Assembly (NCBI GenBank): GCA_009760885.1
Contig: CM019713.1
Coordinates: 2,809,031-2,873,030, forward strand
Length of the DNA stretch: 64,000 bases
DNA from: Achatina immaculata
Taxonomy: Eukaryota > Mollusca > Gastropoda > Stylommatophora > Achatinidae
Direction: 5' to 3'
Below, piece after piece: positions 33,085 to 42,727 of the stretch (position 1 is the first letter of the stretch; the number at the start of each line of letters is the position of its first letter). Made by a program: the position numbers and the translations under genes. The notes below the pieces were generated by a model that saw only the letters and a program-made list of their open reading frames with translations, was not told where the DNA came from and did not search any database.

Positions 33085-33375
33085 TCTCTCTCTCTGAACC
33101 TTAAGTGTCCAGGGTACACGGGGCTTCCGCAAGGGTTTTCCACAAACGCCTTCTTCTCCATGTCTCCTTTGGACTACCCTTACTTCTGTTCCCCTGTGGA
33201 GTCCATCTTAGTGTTATTTTTGGTAGTGAGGTATCAGTCATTCGGAGCACATGTCCCAACAATCGCCAGCGTCTTTTCTCAATAACTGCTGTCAGTGGAT
33301 TCATCATATTATTGTACCTTCTGTATGCTGTGTTGTTAATTTCCTTCTGCCTTGTCCTGTCCATCTTGCCTCTTG
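33085..33375 (-). mobile_element. LINE family C, 3' fragment, reversed
   Basis: The minus-strand C-terminal block (TAVIEKRRWRLLGHVLRM, LRWTPQGNRSK, KETWRRRR, KTLAEAPC) matches 1006-1266 and has an internal deletion next to TWRRRR. The GA tail is at 33075-33096. Confidence 0.85.
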
Positions 33376-33740
33376 GATTTCTAATATGACGAATACTATA
33401 AACTCTTAAGAAACGAGCAAGTTACAACCTTCAAACTGAGGATGATACATTGGAGGCCGAGACACTGTCTATATCAGAAGCCGAGAACTGGATCAACAGA
33501 TCTATGTGCATGTGACGAAGGGTTCGCGAACCACATTACACCCAGAGATGTCACCTACACGACCCACCCAGACAAAATGTCCTGGTCATAAGTAAGCATT
33601 ATAGGAGAAGCTCTACGATGATGCAGAAAAGAGATGAATTTTCGCATTTGTGAAAACGATTGTCTTTGATGACTGAGCGAACGACCACAGCGACGAGGAA
33701 AAACAAGAATATACGTTTTAGAAACTCCATTCTTGACGTC
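33376..33740. other. Unassigned region
   Basis: No gene recognised. A short sequence, GATCAACAGATCTATGTGCATG, is echoed near 34945. Confidence 0.4.
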
Positions 33741-33825
33741 TTTTGCAGTATAATAACAAAGGTAATTGTAAACAACCAGCATATGACAGGAACTATTAAC
33801 AAACATACTCTTTGCTGGCTAGTAA

Positions 33826-34060
33826 AGAGGATTAAACAGAGAAAACTTAAATGTTTTGGACACATTAAAGGCCATGATAATTTAGAGAAGACCGTCTTGG
33901 AAGGGTACATAATGGGGAAAAAGAAAGGGAGAAAGACCAAGGCGAAAATGGCTGCAAGCCATCTTTGATAATCTGCAAATGGATGCATCAACAGCAGGGC
34001 ATCTTGCTTACAACCGAGAGGCATACAGGAGAGCTGTTAGGGAGGCAAAGTTCCGCAAGG
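33826..34060 (+). mobile_element. LINE family E, 3' fragment inside block Q
   Basis: Matches the end of 12130-12785 (AAGAGGATTAAACAGAGAAAAC, GGACACATTAAA, ACAACCGAGAGGC, AGGCAAAGTTCCGCAAG). It is absent from the other copy of block Q at 53800. Confidence 0.8.
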
Positions 34061-34845
34061 TACATGTAAATGACTGTCTCTTGGAAGAATGCTGCGGCAT
34101 GCAAGGGGAGCATAAATAGGGTATTCCCGAATGGAGTGAAGCCGGAGTCTGATCTCTCAACTTTTGCATTCTCTGTATACTAGCACGTAACGTTATTCTG
34201 AGTTTTTTTTTCAGCGAAAGGACAGCAAAATGTGACATGTCAAGTACTCGTTGTTAAACATGCAATAAAACTTCATGCAAATCAGAAACTAACTTCCACA
34301 TTATTTTATCTTAAGAGGGACGCCGAATTTTGTCATATTCTCACTACATTCATGTGTCTGTACGAACGTTAGACCCGAAAGTTTGAGTTTCAGTTACAAA
34401 CACAACATACACGTTTAACATGAGAAGAGCTCCAAAGAAAAAAAAATCTTACCCTCAGAAAGCAGCTTATTCGCTAGAACGAGACTCGTAAATGAATGCT
34501 GTTTCAGTTGTACGCTCGCTGCTTTTGTTTCGGTGTAGACTATTGCACAGCCAGAATATTTTGCTTCCAAATGGTAAATAACACACCACAGAATGCAAGA
34601 TAATAAATCAAAGAATGTGAATTGCCCTAAAACGTCTGCTTTAGTGTATTTAAATAAGTGTGCGTAGTTTTCTTATACAGTTTAGATTTTTTGAGTTATA
34701 TAAAGTCATAAATTATAACACGTAATCTCAAATACTAAATGATACGTGTATTCCAGGTTACAGTAAAATGTCTTCCGCACAGTTTATCCTCATCAGTGCA
34801 GAGACAGACAGAAATATATACGCACCCTCGCACTCGCACATACAC

Positions 34846-34863
34846 ACACACACACACACACAC
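34846..34863. repeat. (CA)n microsatellite
   Basis: Short CA run. Confidence 0.9.
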
Positions 34864-34880
34864 GTAAGTGGCACACAACA

Positions 34881-36010
34881 TCCGTTCTATTTCAGATATC
34901 TTACAGCCTCCACTCAAAGCAGTAAATAAACCATTTGCTAATGTAGATCAACAGACCTATGTGCATGTGGCGAAGAGTCATCATTGACAGGGTGCCCTAA
35001 GTTTTTTTGTTTGTTTGTTTGTTTATTGATTTTTAAAATCCATTTTCTATTCTTGTTTTATTGTGTATAATTGTGTGTGGCTCTGTATGATTGCGTATGA
35101 TTGTTCTACAAGTCATTATTTCTGCCACTGAATGCCTGGATATACGAATGACAAAGAAACAGTGGAGATATACACACAGAGAACAACCATGTTTAAATAA
35201 GAACACTGAACATTAAATTCTATAAATGAGAACTCATCGAACATTAATTCTTCTTTAATTCTGTTATGTCACTCGTCACATCTGAACGTAAGAAAACTGT
35301 TTGACTCATACTTCATTCACTTGCTATTTTTAGACTCTTCAGTCTCATCAGCATAGGAAAGATTGTCCCGTATTTCATGACTTAGACTTCTTCTGTGATG
35401 TAGGTCGTGGACATTTCTGAAAATATAATAGATTTCTTTTATTTAAAAAAAGCACAAAAGATAAACATTTTAAAACTTGTTGTATGAACGCAGTCCGTTT
35501 TGTAAGTAAGTAACACCTATTTATGGTAGTCTTCTTAGGAAAGCAACGAGGACGCATGGAGGGTGGAGGTATAAAAAAAGTAGGACCTAGGGGTGGAAGG
35601 AGAAAGGTCAAAGTTCAGACGATGATTCGATGGAAGGTGAGCAAGAGCTGCAAACTTGACCGCTGGTCAACGTAATGCCTTTACAAGGCAGAAGAAAGAG
35701 GCCATTAATCTGAAATCACAGCTGTGTGTGTGGAATCCAAACAAAAATATTGCAATGCTTTAAACTTTTCTTCCTAATTTAGGACATAACTCATTACTGA
35801 AGTGTTTCACATTTTCCTTATTAAGATTATTTTTACAAACAGTAGACTTAAGATCATGCAGTCATTACTTGTGATAATAATATAATTACGTCTTATGTAT
35901 TTAGTGTACAGTCATAAGCCGATCTGCAGTCGCATTTGTGAGGGAGAACTTCAAACAGTTCACTGGTCTTTGGCCTCGAATATGGAAAGCCGTGTAACTT
36001 GGCTGTAAGC
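34881..36010. other. Unassigned region
   Basis: No gene recognised; a TTTG run near 34996-35030. Confidence 0.4.
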
Positions 36011-36017
36011 CGGCGCA

Positions 36018-36135
36018 TGACTACACACATACACACACACGCGCGCGCGCACACGCACACGCACACACACACGCGCACACACACCCCCACACACGCACAC
36101 GCCCGCACACAGACACGCACACATATATATATATA
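36018..36135. repeat. CA/CG dinucleotide-rich repeat and short (AT)n
   Basis: Alternating purine-pyrimidine run (CACACG, GCGCGC, ACAC), a plausible Z-DNA former. Confidence 0.85.
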
Positions 36136-36152
36136 TAGACTCGAGTGAATCA

Positions 36153-36550
36153 AATGCATGCGAAAGCTGGAAAACAACTAAAGAAATAGAAATTAGATTC
36201 TTTTGAAAACAAATGCCTAAGGAAAATACGCGCCATCAAGTGGAATGAATTCAAGAATAATGCAGAGATAAGACAGATGACTAAACAACAACCAGTTTCA
36301 TGGGTGATCAGGAAAAGGAGATGGACATATGTTGGTCACTTGATGAGAAGAAATGATCAGAGAATCCCAAAACAAGCTATCAAGTGGAACACAACAGGCC
36401 AAAGAAAAAGAGGCACGTGAAACTCTGAAGAGGACATTGTTAAGAGAGGCCAAATTGACAGGCATAAAATCTTTTGATGAGCTTGAATTGGCGAACTACT
36501 TTGCTAGCCCTATGTGACGTTTAACGGCACGGGAAGGATATAAGATATAA
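36153..36550 (+). mobile_element. LINE family B, 3' fragment
   Basis: Starts at the AACGAAAGCTGGAAAACA-like block (CATGCGAAAGCTGG) and runs to the ATAAGATATAAG tail, close to 27880-28314 with small deletions. Confidence 0.85.
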
Positions 36551-37142
36551 GAAGAATCAAATTAAGGCTAGAAAAAGTGAAACAAATTACTGAAAGAACA
36601 GATAGAAATCCCTTAGTAACACCAACTGTTATCACCAAGGTCAGCGGCTTCAATAAGCAGATTGCGTCACCGTTGCCAAGTAGCAAGCCGAGAGAACTGA
36701 GCATGTCAATATGGCGACTACGCTCTGGGCAAACTCTAAGGAAGAAGTAAGTACTGTAATCTGATCCTTGTTGGAGAAAGGCCAGAACCCCTTTGGACAT
36801 TATTAAATCGCGAAATATCTGCGGTGTACGTCGACGAGTGTATGTGCAAGGCTGAAGTCTATAACTAGGTAGCGAAGTTCAAAACAGGCATAACAAGTTT
36901 ACACGACGCTGACAATCATAGGAAAGCACACCAAGGAAGCCGAGCACCCGTGACTGAGGGGTCAAGAACAGAAGTTTTCTTTTTCTTATTGGAATTAAAC
37001 ACTTGTTCACAGGTTGACTGAATGAATTTGCATATCTTGGGGGTGGGGGAATTGTTTTTTTTTTAAAAACAGGAGCGTTATTTTTCTGGTACTAAACAAA
37101 AGTTAACATCTAAATCGCAATTTCCAATTTTTATTTGATTCA
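36551..37142. other. Unassigned region
   Basis: No gene recognised. Confidence 0.4.
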
Positions 37143-37159
37143 CCATCATCATCATCATC

Positions 37160-37191
<32 letters not shown>

Positions 37192-37200
37192 CATCATCAT
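37143..37200. repeat. (CAT)n microsatellite
   Basis: The poly-His frame is an artefact of the repeat. Confidence 0.95.
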
Positions 37201-37354
37201 GTGCCGTCTTCAGTACCAAGGTTGGTGGTACTGAATCCCCAGCATCTTCTTTCCCTCGCCTTGTTGGTGCGCTCAGCCAGACTGCCATCCTACCCCCTCT
37301 CGCGTGTTATCTTCTCATCTTTATTGCTTCGTGTACTAGACCGAATATTTAAAA

Positions 37355-37445
37355 GTTGACTGAAAGCTGCAATGATGAAGGGCAGAATGCCATAGAGGCC
37401 TTGCGTTACCAGTTCTTCACCTCCACTGAAAGTGACCTTTTATTT
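37355..37445 (+). mobile_element. Family D-like 3' module, diverged
   Basis: GATGAAGGGCAGAATGCCAT ... CCAGTTCTTCACC resembles the 3' modules at 4130-4190 and 63725-63775. Confidence 0.5.
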
Positions 37446-37930
37446 GTAGGTTCGAACTCTCAAGCTATCAAGAAACTCAACACAGATAGGACTACAGAGA
37501 CTATCAGAGGTTTGCTGATAAGAGTGTGGTGGCGTGAGAGACGCGAGCATGCGCGAAGAGAGGAGAGATGAATGATAATGTTATACTGAGAGACTGATGA
37601 TGTGCTGGTGCTGAGCACGTGATTGTCGTTGTCGTGTGGCCAATGAGTGGCGGCCGTAACTGTGGGGAGTTTTTACACAAGACTGACAGTAGGACAAGAA
37701 CTGACGACTTGTGACTTCTACTGGAAGCTACTGAGGGAGGACGGGTTGACCCATTAAATCGTGTCTGTTGCCTAAACCTAACAAGGGGAACTCAGGTGTG
37801 TAACATTTCTGTTTCTACCTCTGTCATAGCCAAAGCGATTTCACTCTCCTTTGGGCTCGATCATCACAAAAATAATAAACAAGACAAAAATACAAAATAG
37901 AATGAATAAAAAAGGATCCATGCCAGGGGA
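37446..37930. other. Unassigned region
   Basis: No gene recognised downstream of the minus-strand gene's poly(A) signal. Confidence 0.4.
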
Positions 37931-37936
37931 ATAAGG

Positions 37937-37942
37937 TTTATT
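37937..37942 (-). terminator. Candidate poly(A) signal AATAAA of the cysteine-rich secreted protein gene
   Basis: AATAAA on the minus strand, about 280 bp after the stop codon at 38219. It is the first canonical signal I see there. Function not proven. Confidence 0.5.
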
Positions 37943-38218
37943 GTGATCAACACAAATCTGCGCGTAATTTAGTCATAACTCTCAATGAAACACTAACTTT
38001 TCAGAACCCTGAATCATTCTTAAATCATACATCCTCATAAAGCCATCATTATTTCCTCATGCAACTGGACATGATAGTCTGCTACTCAGACTTTATATAG
38101 TTTTCTCCCACTATCTAAACACGGATTGTCTCCTCATAACTAAACATTACTTCTTCATGCAATTATACATTTCTTTTCCTACTGACGCCACACGCCCAAG
38201 ACACAGCCACTCTGCAGG

Positions 38219-38381
38219 TTATGTCATGAGTCTAGTGGAGACTGGGCCACTCAGGTACAAAGCAGATCTCTCCCCGAAGTCGTCCATTCTGCAGATGAAT
38301 GGATTTGAATCTTCTAATCGGGCCCAGTCACGTGATCTCCCGCCCCGCGCAGAAGACACGCCATGTCCCAACCCGCGCAGG
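38219..38381 (-). CDS. Secreted Cys-rich protein, exon 4 (last)
   Basis: It follows an acceptor GAAGACAG with a weak pyrimidine tract. It completes the codon split after exon 3 (AG plus C, Ser 85) and stays open for 53 more codons to a TAA. The tail is rich in Arg and Gly (GGRSRDWARL), has one further Cys (residue 115) and ends in RLMT. The joint frame from exon 1 to here is 417 nt, 138 residues plus stop, with no internal stop. This exon is the least certain because its splice site is weak and its sequence matches nothing I know. Confidence 0.5.
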
Positions 38382-38715
38382 CTGTCTTCGTGTTTCAGTA
38401 ATATCGTAAAATTAATTTGAGACGGATCGCCCTCATGAAATGTCACGAGAGGATAACGAAACACAGGTTTCCTTATAGTTTTGTTCTACGTTAACTTGGT
38501 ATGTAAAAACGTATGTTCTCTGCCTTTTCTGCATTTTCTTCGATATGTTTCTCCTTGCACTTCAGTGATAAATAAGAAAAGGTCTTGAAGGGATCACAAA
38601 ACCAAAGGATGGAAGCTCGCTAAAACTTGTCATAAAAAGTGGTTAAAAATCTGAACATTTTCCACATATACGTTCCTTGCGTTGGTTCGTTCTCAGCGGC
38701 AAAATGTTGGCAGTT

Positions 38716-38887
38716 TATATGTTATCATAGCACTAAATGTGCTATCATGGCAGTAAAGGTATTGTCAGGGCAGTAAATGTGTTATCATGGCAGTAAATAT
38801 GTTATCATAGCAGTACATTTGTTAAAATGGCATTAAATATGTTATCACGGCAATACATATATTATCATGGCAGTAAATGTTATCATT
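38716..38887. repeat. Minisatellite, ~20-bp unit, decayed
   Basis: Units of GGCAGTAAATGTGTTATCAT with frequent changes. It lies in intron 3 of the Cys-rich protein gene. Confidence 0.85.
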
Positions 38888-38910
38888 ATAACTAAAATAT
38901 TCATTTAGAA

Positions 38911-39127
38911 CAGTGGTTCCTAATCGATGGTCCATAGATTTTCGAAGAGTCCACGTAAGGATTTTTTTTTCGGGGTCCACAGATCAGCAAATGGATTAGT
39001 CTCGATTGAATTAAAATCTTAGCATCACCTGGGTTCCAGTTATTGCTTTATATTTAAAGAGGGACCCACAGCAGCTGCTCTAAGGCCGAAAGTGGGTCCA
39101 TGGCCATAAAAAGATTAAGAACCAATG
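38911..39127. mobile_element. hAT-type MITE in intron 3
   Basis: Terminal inverted repeats CAGTGGTTCCTAATC and its imperfect complement at the right end (GATTAAGAACCAATG). Flanked by ATTTAGAA and ATTTATAA, an 8-bp duplication with one change, the size hAT transposases make. 217 bp, no ORF. Confidence 0.85.
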
Positions 39128-39173
39128 ATTTATAAAATATTTCAAAATTCCAATCAAATTATTTCTTCTGTAC

Positions 39174-39238
39174 CTGAAGCTTGTGGACGTGTTGGGAAAA
39201 GCCACCGGCTCTAAACTTCTTTCCCGTCGATGCTGATA
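39174..39238 (-). CDS. Secreted Cys-rich protein, exon 3
   Basis: The acceptor is the best in the gene: a T-rich tract ending TTCTCAG. The donor is AG followed by GTACAG. The exon encodes residues 64-84 plus two bases of codon 85. It has no Cys, an RR.R basic cluster (residues 67-70, possible proprotein convertase site) and an N-glycosylation sequon at Asn 79. Phase 0 in, phase 2 out, matching both neighbours. Confidence 0.6.
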
Positions 39239-39334
39239 CTGAGAACATAAAAAAAAATAAAACAAAACATGAATTAATGTTTGGTAGGTAGACAAATGAT
39301 AAATGCATGAGTTCTAAGGTTGTCATAAATATTA

Positions 39335-39475
39335 AAGACAGACAGACAGACAGACGGACGGACAGACAGACAGACAGACGAAAACGGACGGGCGGACAGA
39401 CAGTCAGACAGATGGACAGAAATACAGACAGACAAACAAACAGACAGACAAACAGACAGACAGGCAGACAAACAG
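39335..39475. repeat. (CAGA)n microsatellite in intron 2
   Basis: CAGA repeats with CGGA and CAAA variants. Confidence 0.95.
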
Positions 39476-39489
39476 ATTAAAATACGTAC

Positions 39490-39597
39490 CGGGTCAACAC
39501 AGATGTAAGTTCCCTTGCTCTTCTCACAAGTTAAACCGAACCTGCAGCAGCTGTGTCTTGGATTACATTCGTTGCCGAAATGGCAGGAGTCTGTTGT
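39490..39597 (-). CDS. Secreted Cys-rich protein, exon 2 (six-cysteine core)
   Basis: Codes residues 28-63. Cysteines fall at 32, 38, 44, 45, 51 and 60, giving C-X5-C-X5-CC-X5-C-X8-C, the order seen in inhibitor cystine knot peptides (a known fold of signalling peptides, protease inhibitors and toxins). The loop between the fourth and fifth Cys is longer than in many knottins. The acceptor is AAACAG with a weak pyrimidine tract; the donor CCG/GTACGT is good. Phase 0 at both ends. No function can be assigned from sequence alone, and no toxin role is claimed. Confidence 0.65.
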
Positions 39598-40486
39598 CTG
39601 TTTATCATTATATTTTAGAGAATCGAAGTAATACAATTTGCCTGGTTTATTCTTCATACTTTTAGTGATACAAAATCAAAGTAAACAATGAGAAACTATC
39701 CAGAATTAATCTAACAGTGGAAATAGTATAGGAAAATTGCATGGAGCGAAACTGCTGGCATAATGGCCACTGATAGGGTGGCTCATCTGAGACACACAGT
39801 ATTGAAATAACTTTCAGTCAGCGCGTGTTTTACTAAAGGACTGAAAACAAACATACACACACAGGCAAAGAAATAAATGAATAAAATTATCCATCCATCC
39901 ATCCACCTACTCGCCCGTCCGTCCGTCTGTCTATCTGTCTGTCTGTCTGCCAATCCGTGGTTAGAGCCACGGTAATTTTCTTATTGTACGTTTCTTTCTC
40001 TCCGGTCTGAAGTGCTTTGTAATTTTCGAGGCCAACAACAGAACAACGAGCTCTGTGACTTTATTTGATATTTATAATGTTCACTTAAATAAATTATATG
40101 TCATGGAGGTAATCAGGTGAATCTCACCACATCCTGCTGAGTCGTGACTTTAATTTTGTACCCAAGTGTTTTGTTATTTACCGACAGCGACTATATCAGT
40201 GGCTAGAACATCGGTAGCTGTTCTTCTTTTGCTAATCTTATGAAAGAGGAAAAGGCTTCCTATATCTCTGCTGCTCTTACATTCCGTCTTCTGTATCTTC
40301 TTTCTTCCACTGTTCGCTTCACTGATTTGCTTTTTACCAGTGTCTCTGGACTTTTGTTTTAGGATCTTCGTATATCTCCTATTACTTGCTATTTTCACTG
40401 TAGGTTTTTAAAAAATTAGGATAAAGACGCATTAGTGTACTCTACTAAACACTCAACACGTATTTTGTCCACACGCTGTGAGGTAC

Positions 40487-40518
<32 letters not shown>

Positions 40519-41935
40519 CAGCTACCGTCTTGAAGTAGTGAATTCTTCACGCACTGTTACAAACGTCACTATTTACAGAGCATATTTACTTGACTGCTAC
40601 ACAAGTGACACAATAGACGTCACAATGTTACACACTGTGTGACACACTAAAACCCAGGACAACAACCACTACACATCCGTATACGAACATGGCCATTTAC
40701 GTGTGATCAACTCATTCAACACCACAGCTGACACCCAACATGAATCCAATTATCACAGGAGTTGAAAAAAAAATCAACAAAAGTTTAATGATGAATTCCC
40801 ATTTGTTAAATGCGTGTTGTAAATGGATGTGGTGTGTGATTGATGGAAACAATTGCAATGAGAATAGAAAAACGGTCCGGGCGATTAGCATCCACATGGG
40901 ACCCTCACTAGCATGCAACATAAAAAAACAAACATACTAACCTCATATATACTGGAAAACTCCAAAATACAAGCTTCCAACAAAGAATCACATTTTGTCC
41001 TAAAAAGGACTATCAAACTTACAACACTGCATAATATACTTAACAACCTTTTGTCCTAAAAAGGACAAATCCATCTCTAAAAACTACATTCTAACTTTAA
41101 ACACACATTTGTCCTAACAAGAACAATCAGCTAGTCCTAACAAACATCCTTTCTAGAGAAAGACTCACACACGACCTGCCTCTACAACATCCAGACGAAA
41201 AACTCACTCATTCCTACATCCCGCTAATCAGATCCACGTGACCGGTTCTCAGTCGTAACACGGAGATACTTTCTCCGTGCTAGCATAAACAGGTGAGTTG
41301 TGGTCTATAACTGTTTGACCACAACAACAGGGTTTCTAACACACACAAAATCTGTAACAAGAACACATATTCCAGGATTACTGTCAAAGAATAACATTCC
41401 ATGAAAAAAGCAGAAATTCGTATTCTAATACTTCTCTGGTTTCTTGCCAGAATTTAATCTACATTCATATATAGAGATACGTAGTTAATTTTGTTATTTT
41501 ATTGCTAGTTTTTAGTTCGTCAGTTTCATTTCACAGACTAGGAGGTGAATGTGAAGTGGCTGTCCCATGTAGCAATCAGCTACCCATAGCTAACTGCTTC
41601 CGACAGAGTTGGCGAACCATAGACAACAAAGACTCCGTCCAAGTTTTCCGACAGTAGCTTCAGTAACACGCGCAGTCTTGGTAAGGTGAGTGGGGTGCAG
41701 TGATCGCTATAGTCTCCATGACCGCAGATTCTGTTAAAGAAGAATTGCACCTGCCCTGTTTTGTAGCTTCTCTGAGACAATAGCTGCCATAATCCACTTC
41801 CCGTTCTGCACGATGTTGTGTGTCTGAATACCTTCACTGCGTCAACTGCAAGAAACATCCTACTCGCCTCCCCATGGAGATAGAAAAGTGACAACAACAA
41901 TTCATCAGTTTTTGCAGTGAAGAAAATGTACTTAC
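39598..41935 (-). other. Intron 1 of the Cys-rich protein gene (2.3 kb)
   Basis: Contains a TG/GC dinucleotide run (40490-40520), an 8-bp perfect hairpin (CACGGAGA...TCTCCGTG near 41260), repeated TTTTGTCCTAAAAAGGAC motifs (40997-41070) and a dispersed repeat at 41585-41840. No other exon-like reading frame is convincing. Confidence 0.5.
41585..41840. repeat. Dispersed repeat, intronic copy
   Basis: Related to 8739-8972. It begins with the GTTGGCGAACCATAG core that is amplified as the 34-bp satellite at 8449-8738. Confidence 0.5.
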
Positions 41936-42016
41936 CCCCCAACATGAACCGACATTTTTTACCATCATCAGGATTGTAATCAGAGACAAGAGCCTTACAA
42001 GGACTGCATTCGACAT
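41936..42016 (-). CDS. Secreted Cys-rich protein, exon 1 (signal peptide)
   Basis: ATG (context GAAAATGT) followed by 27 codons: Met-Ser-Asn-Ala, one Arg, then a hydrophobic core (LLSLITILMM) and a polar VGSC end. It closes with a GGG/GTAAGT donor in phase 0. This looks like a signal peptide exon; signal peptidase could cut near residue 24 or 25. The full model is four exons (42016-41936, 39597-39490, 39238-39174, 38381-38219), all phases agreeing. It is the only convincing host gene here. No TATA box is obvious upstream. Confidence 0.6.
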
Positions 42017-42224
42017 TTTCTGCGTGCTTTAGTTCAAGTTCGTTGAGTATGAAGATGCAGGAAGAAGTCTGGGATATCTTCAGTCAAACACACAACTTTT
42101 CATGGGAGTCACGTTTGTGGCACTTGGACACTAGTGCATGAAAATTTGTAGGTGAAAGTGATAAAGTGCAGAAAATGTTACATAACAGCCATAGCAATGG
42201 CAGATGTAGAGGTATTATCGTCGT

Positions 42225-42445
42225 CGTCTTCGTGATAGTAGTAGAAGTAGTAGTAATAGTAGTAGTAGTAGTAGTAATAATCGTAATAGTAGTAGTAGTA
42301 GTAGTAGTAGTAGTAATAGTAATAGTAGTAGTAGTAGTAATAGTAGTAGTAGTGGTGGTAGTAGTAGTAGCAAAATAGTAGTAGTAATAGTAGTAGTAGT
42401 AGTAGTAGTAGAGTAATATGAGTAGTAGTAATAGTAGAGTGGTTC
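42225..42445. repeat. (TAG)n microsatellite
   Basis: TAG repeats. The poly-Val and poly-Tyr frames are artefacts. Confidence 0.95.
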
Positions 42446-42499
42446 AAGTATTAGTAGCTGTAGTTCATTATCATTGTCGTCTTCATTATAGTATTAGAA

Positions 42500-42529
42500 G
42501 TAGCCGTAATTGTTGAAGTAGTAGTAGTG

Positions 42530-42567
<38 letters not shown>

Positions 42568-42720
42568 TGTAGCAGTAATATTAGTAGTAGTAGTAATAGT
42601 AGAGTGGTATAAGTTTTAGTAGAAGTAGCAGCAGCAGCAGTAGTAGTAATAGTAATAGTAATAATAGTAGTAGCAGTAATAATAGCAGTAGCAGTAATAA
42701 TAGTAGTAGCAGTAGTAATT
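42500..42720. repeat. (TAG)n and (AGC)n microsatellite
   Basis: A second TAG-rich array immediately before the 5' end of LINE B. Confidence 0.95.
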
Positions 42721-42727
42721 ACGGTTT

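Larger units (their letters stand above)
33750..34880. repeat. Duplicated block Q, copy 1
   Basis: Matches 53755-54130 in three separated pieces: 33760-33815, 34085-34235 and 34725-34880. The gaps are a LINE E piece and ~490 bp of extra DNA. Confidence 0.75.

Noticed and set aside
37135..37359. Poly-His protein
   Set aside because: Reads through a (CAT)n microsatellite.
41580..41945. 121-codon minus-strand frame overlapping exon 1
   Set aside because: It is in another frame, covers a dispersed repeat and has no recognisable motif; the exon 1 frame with a GTAAGT donor explains the site better.
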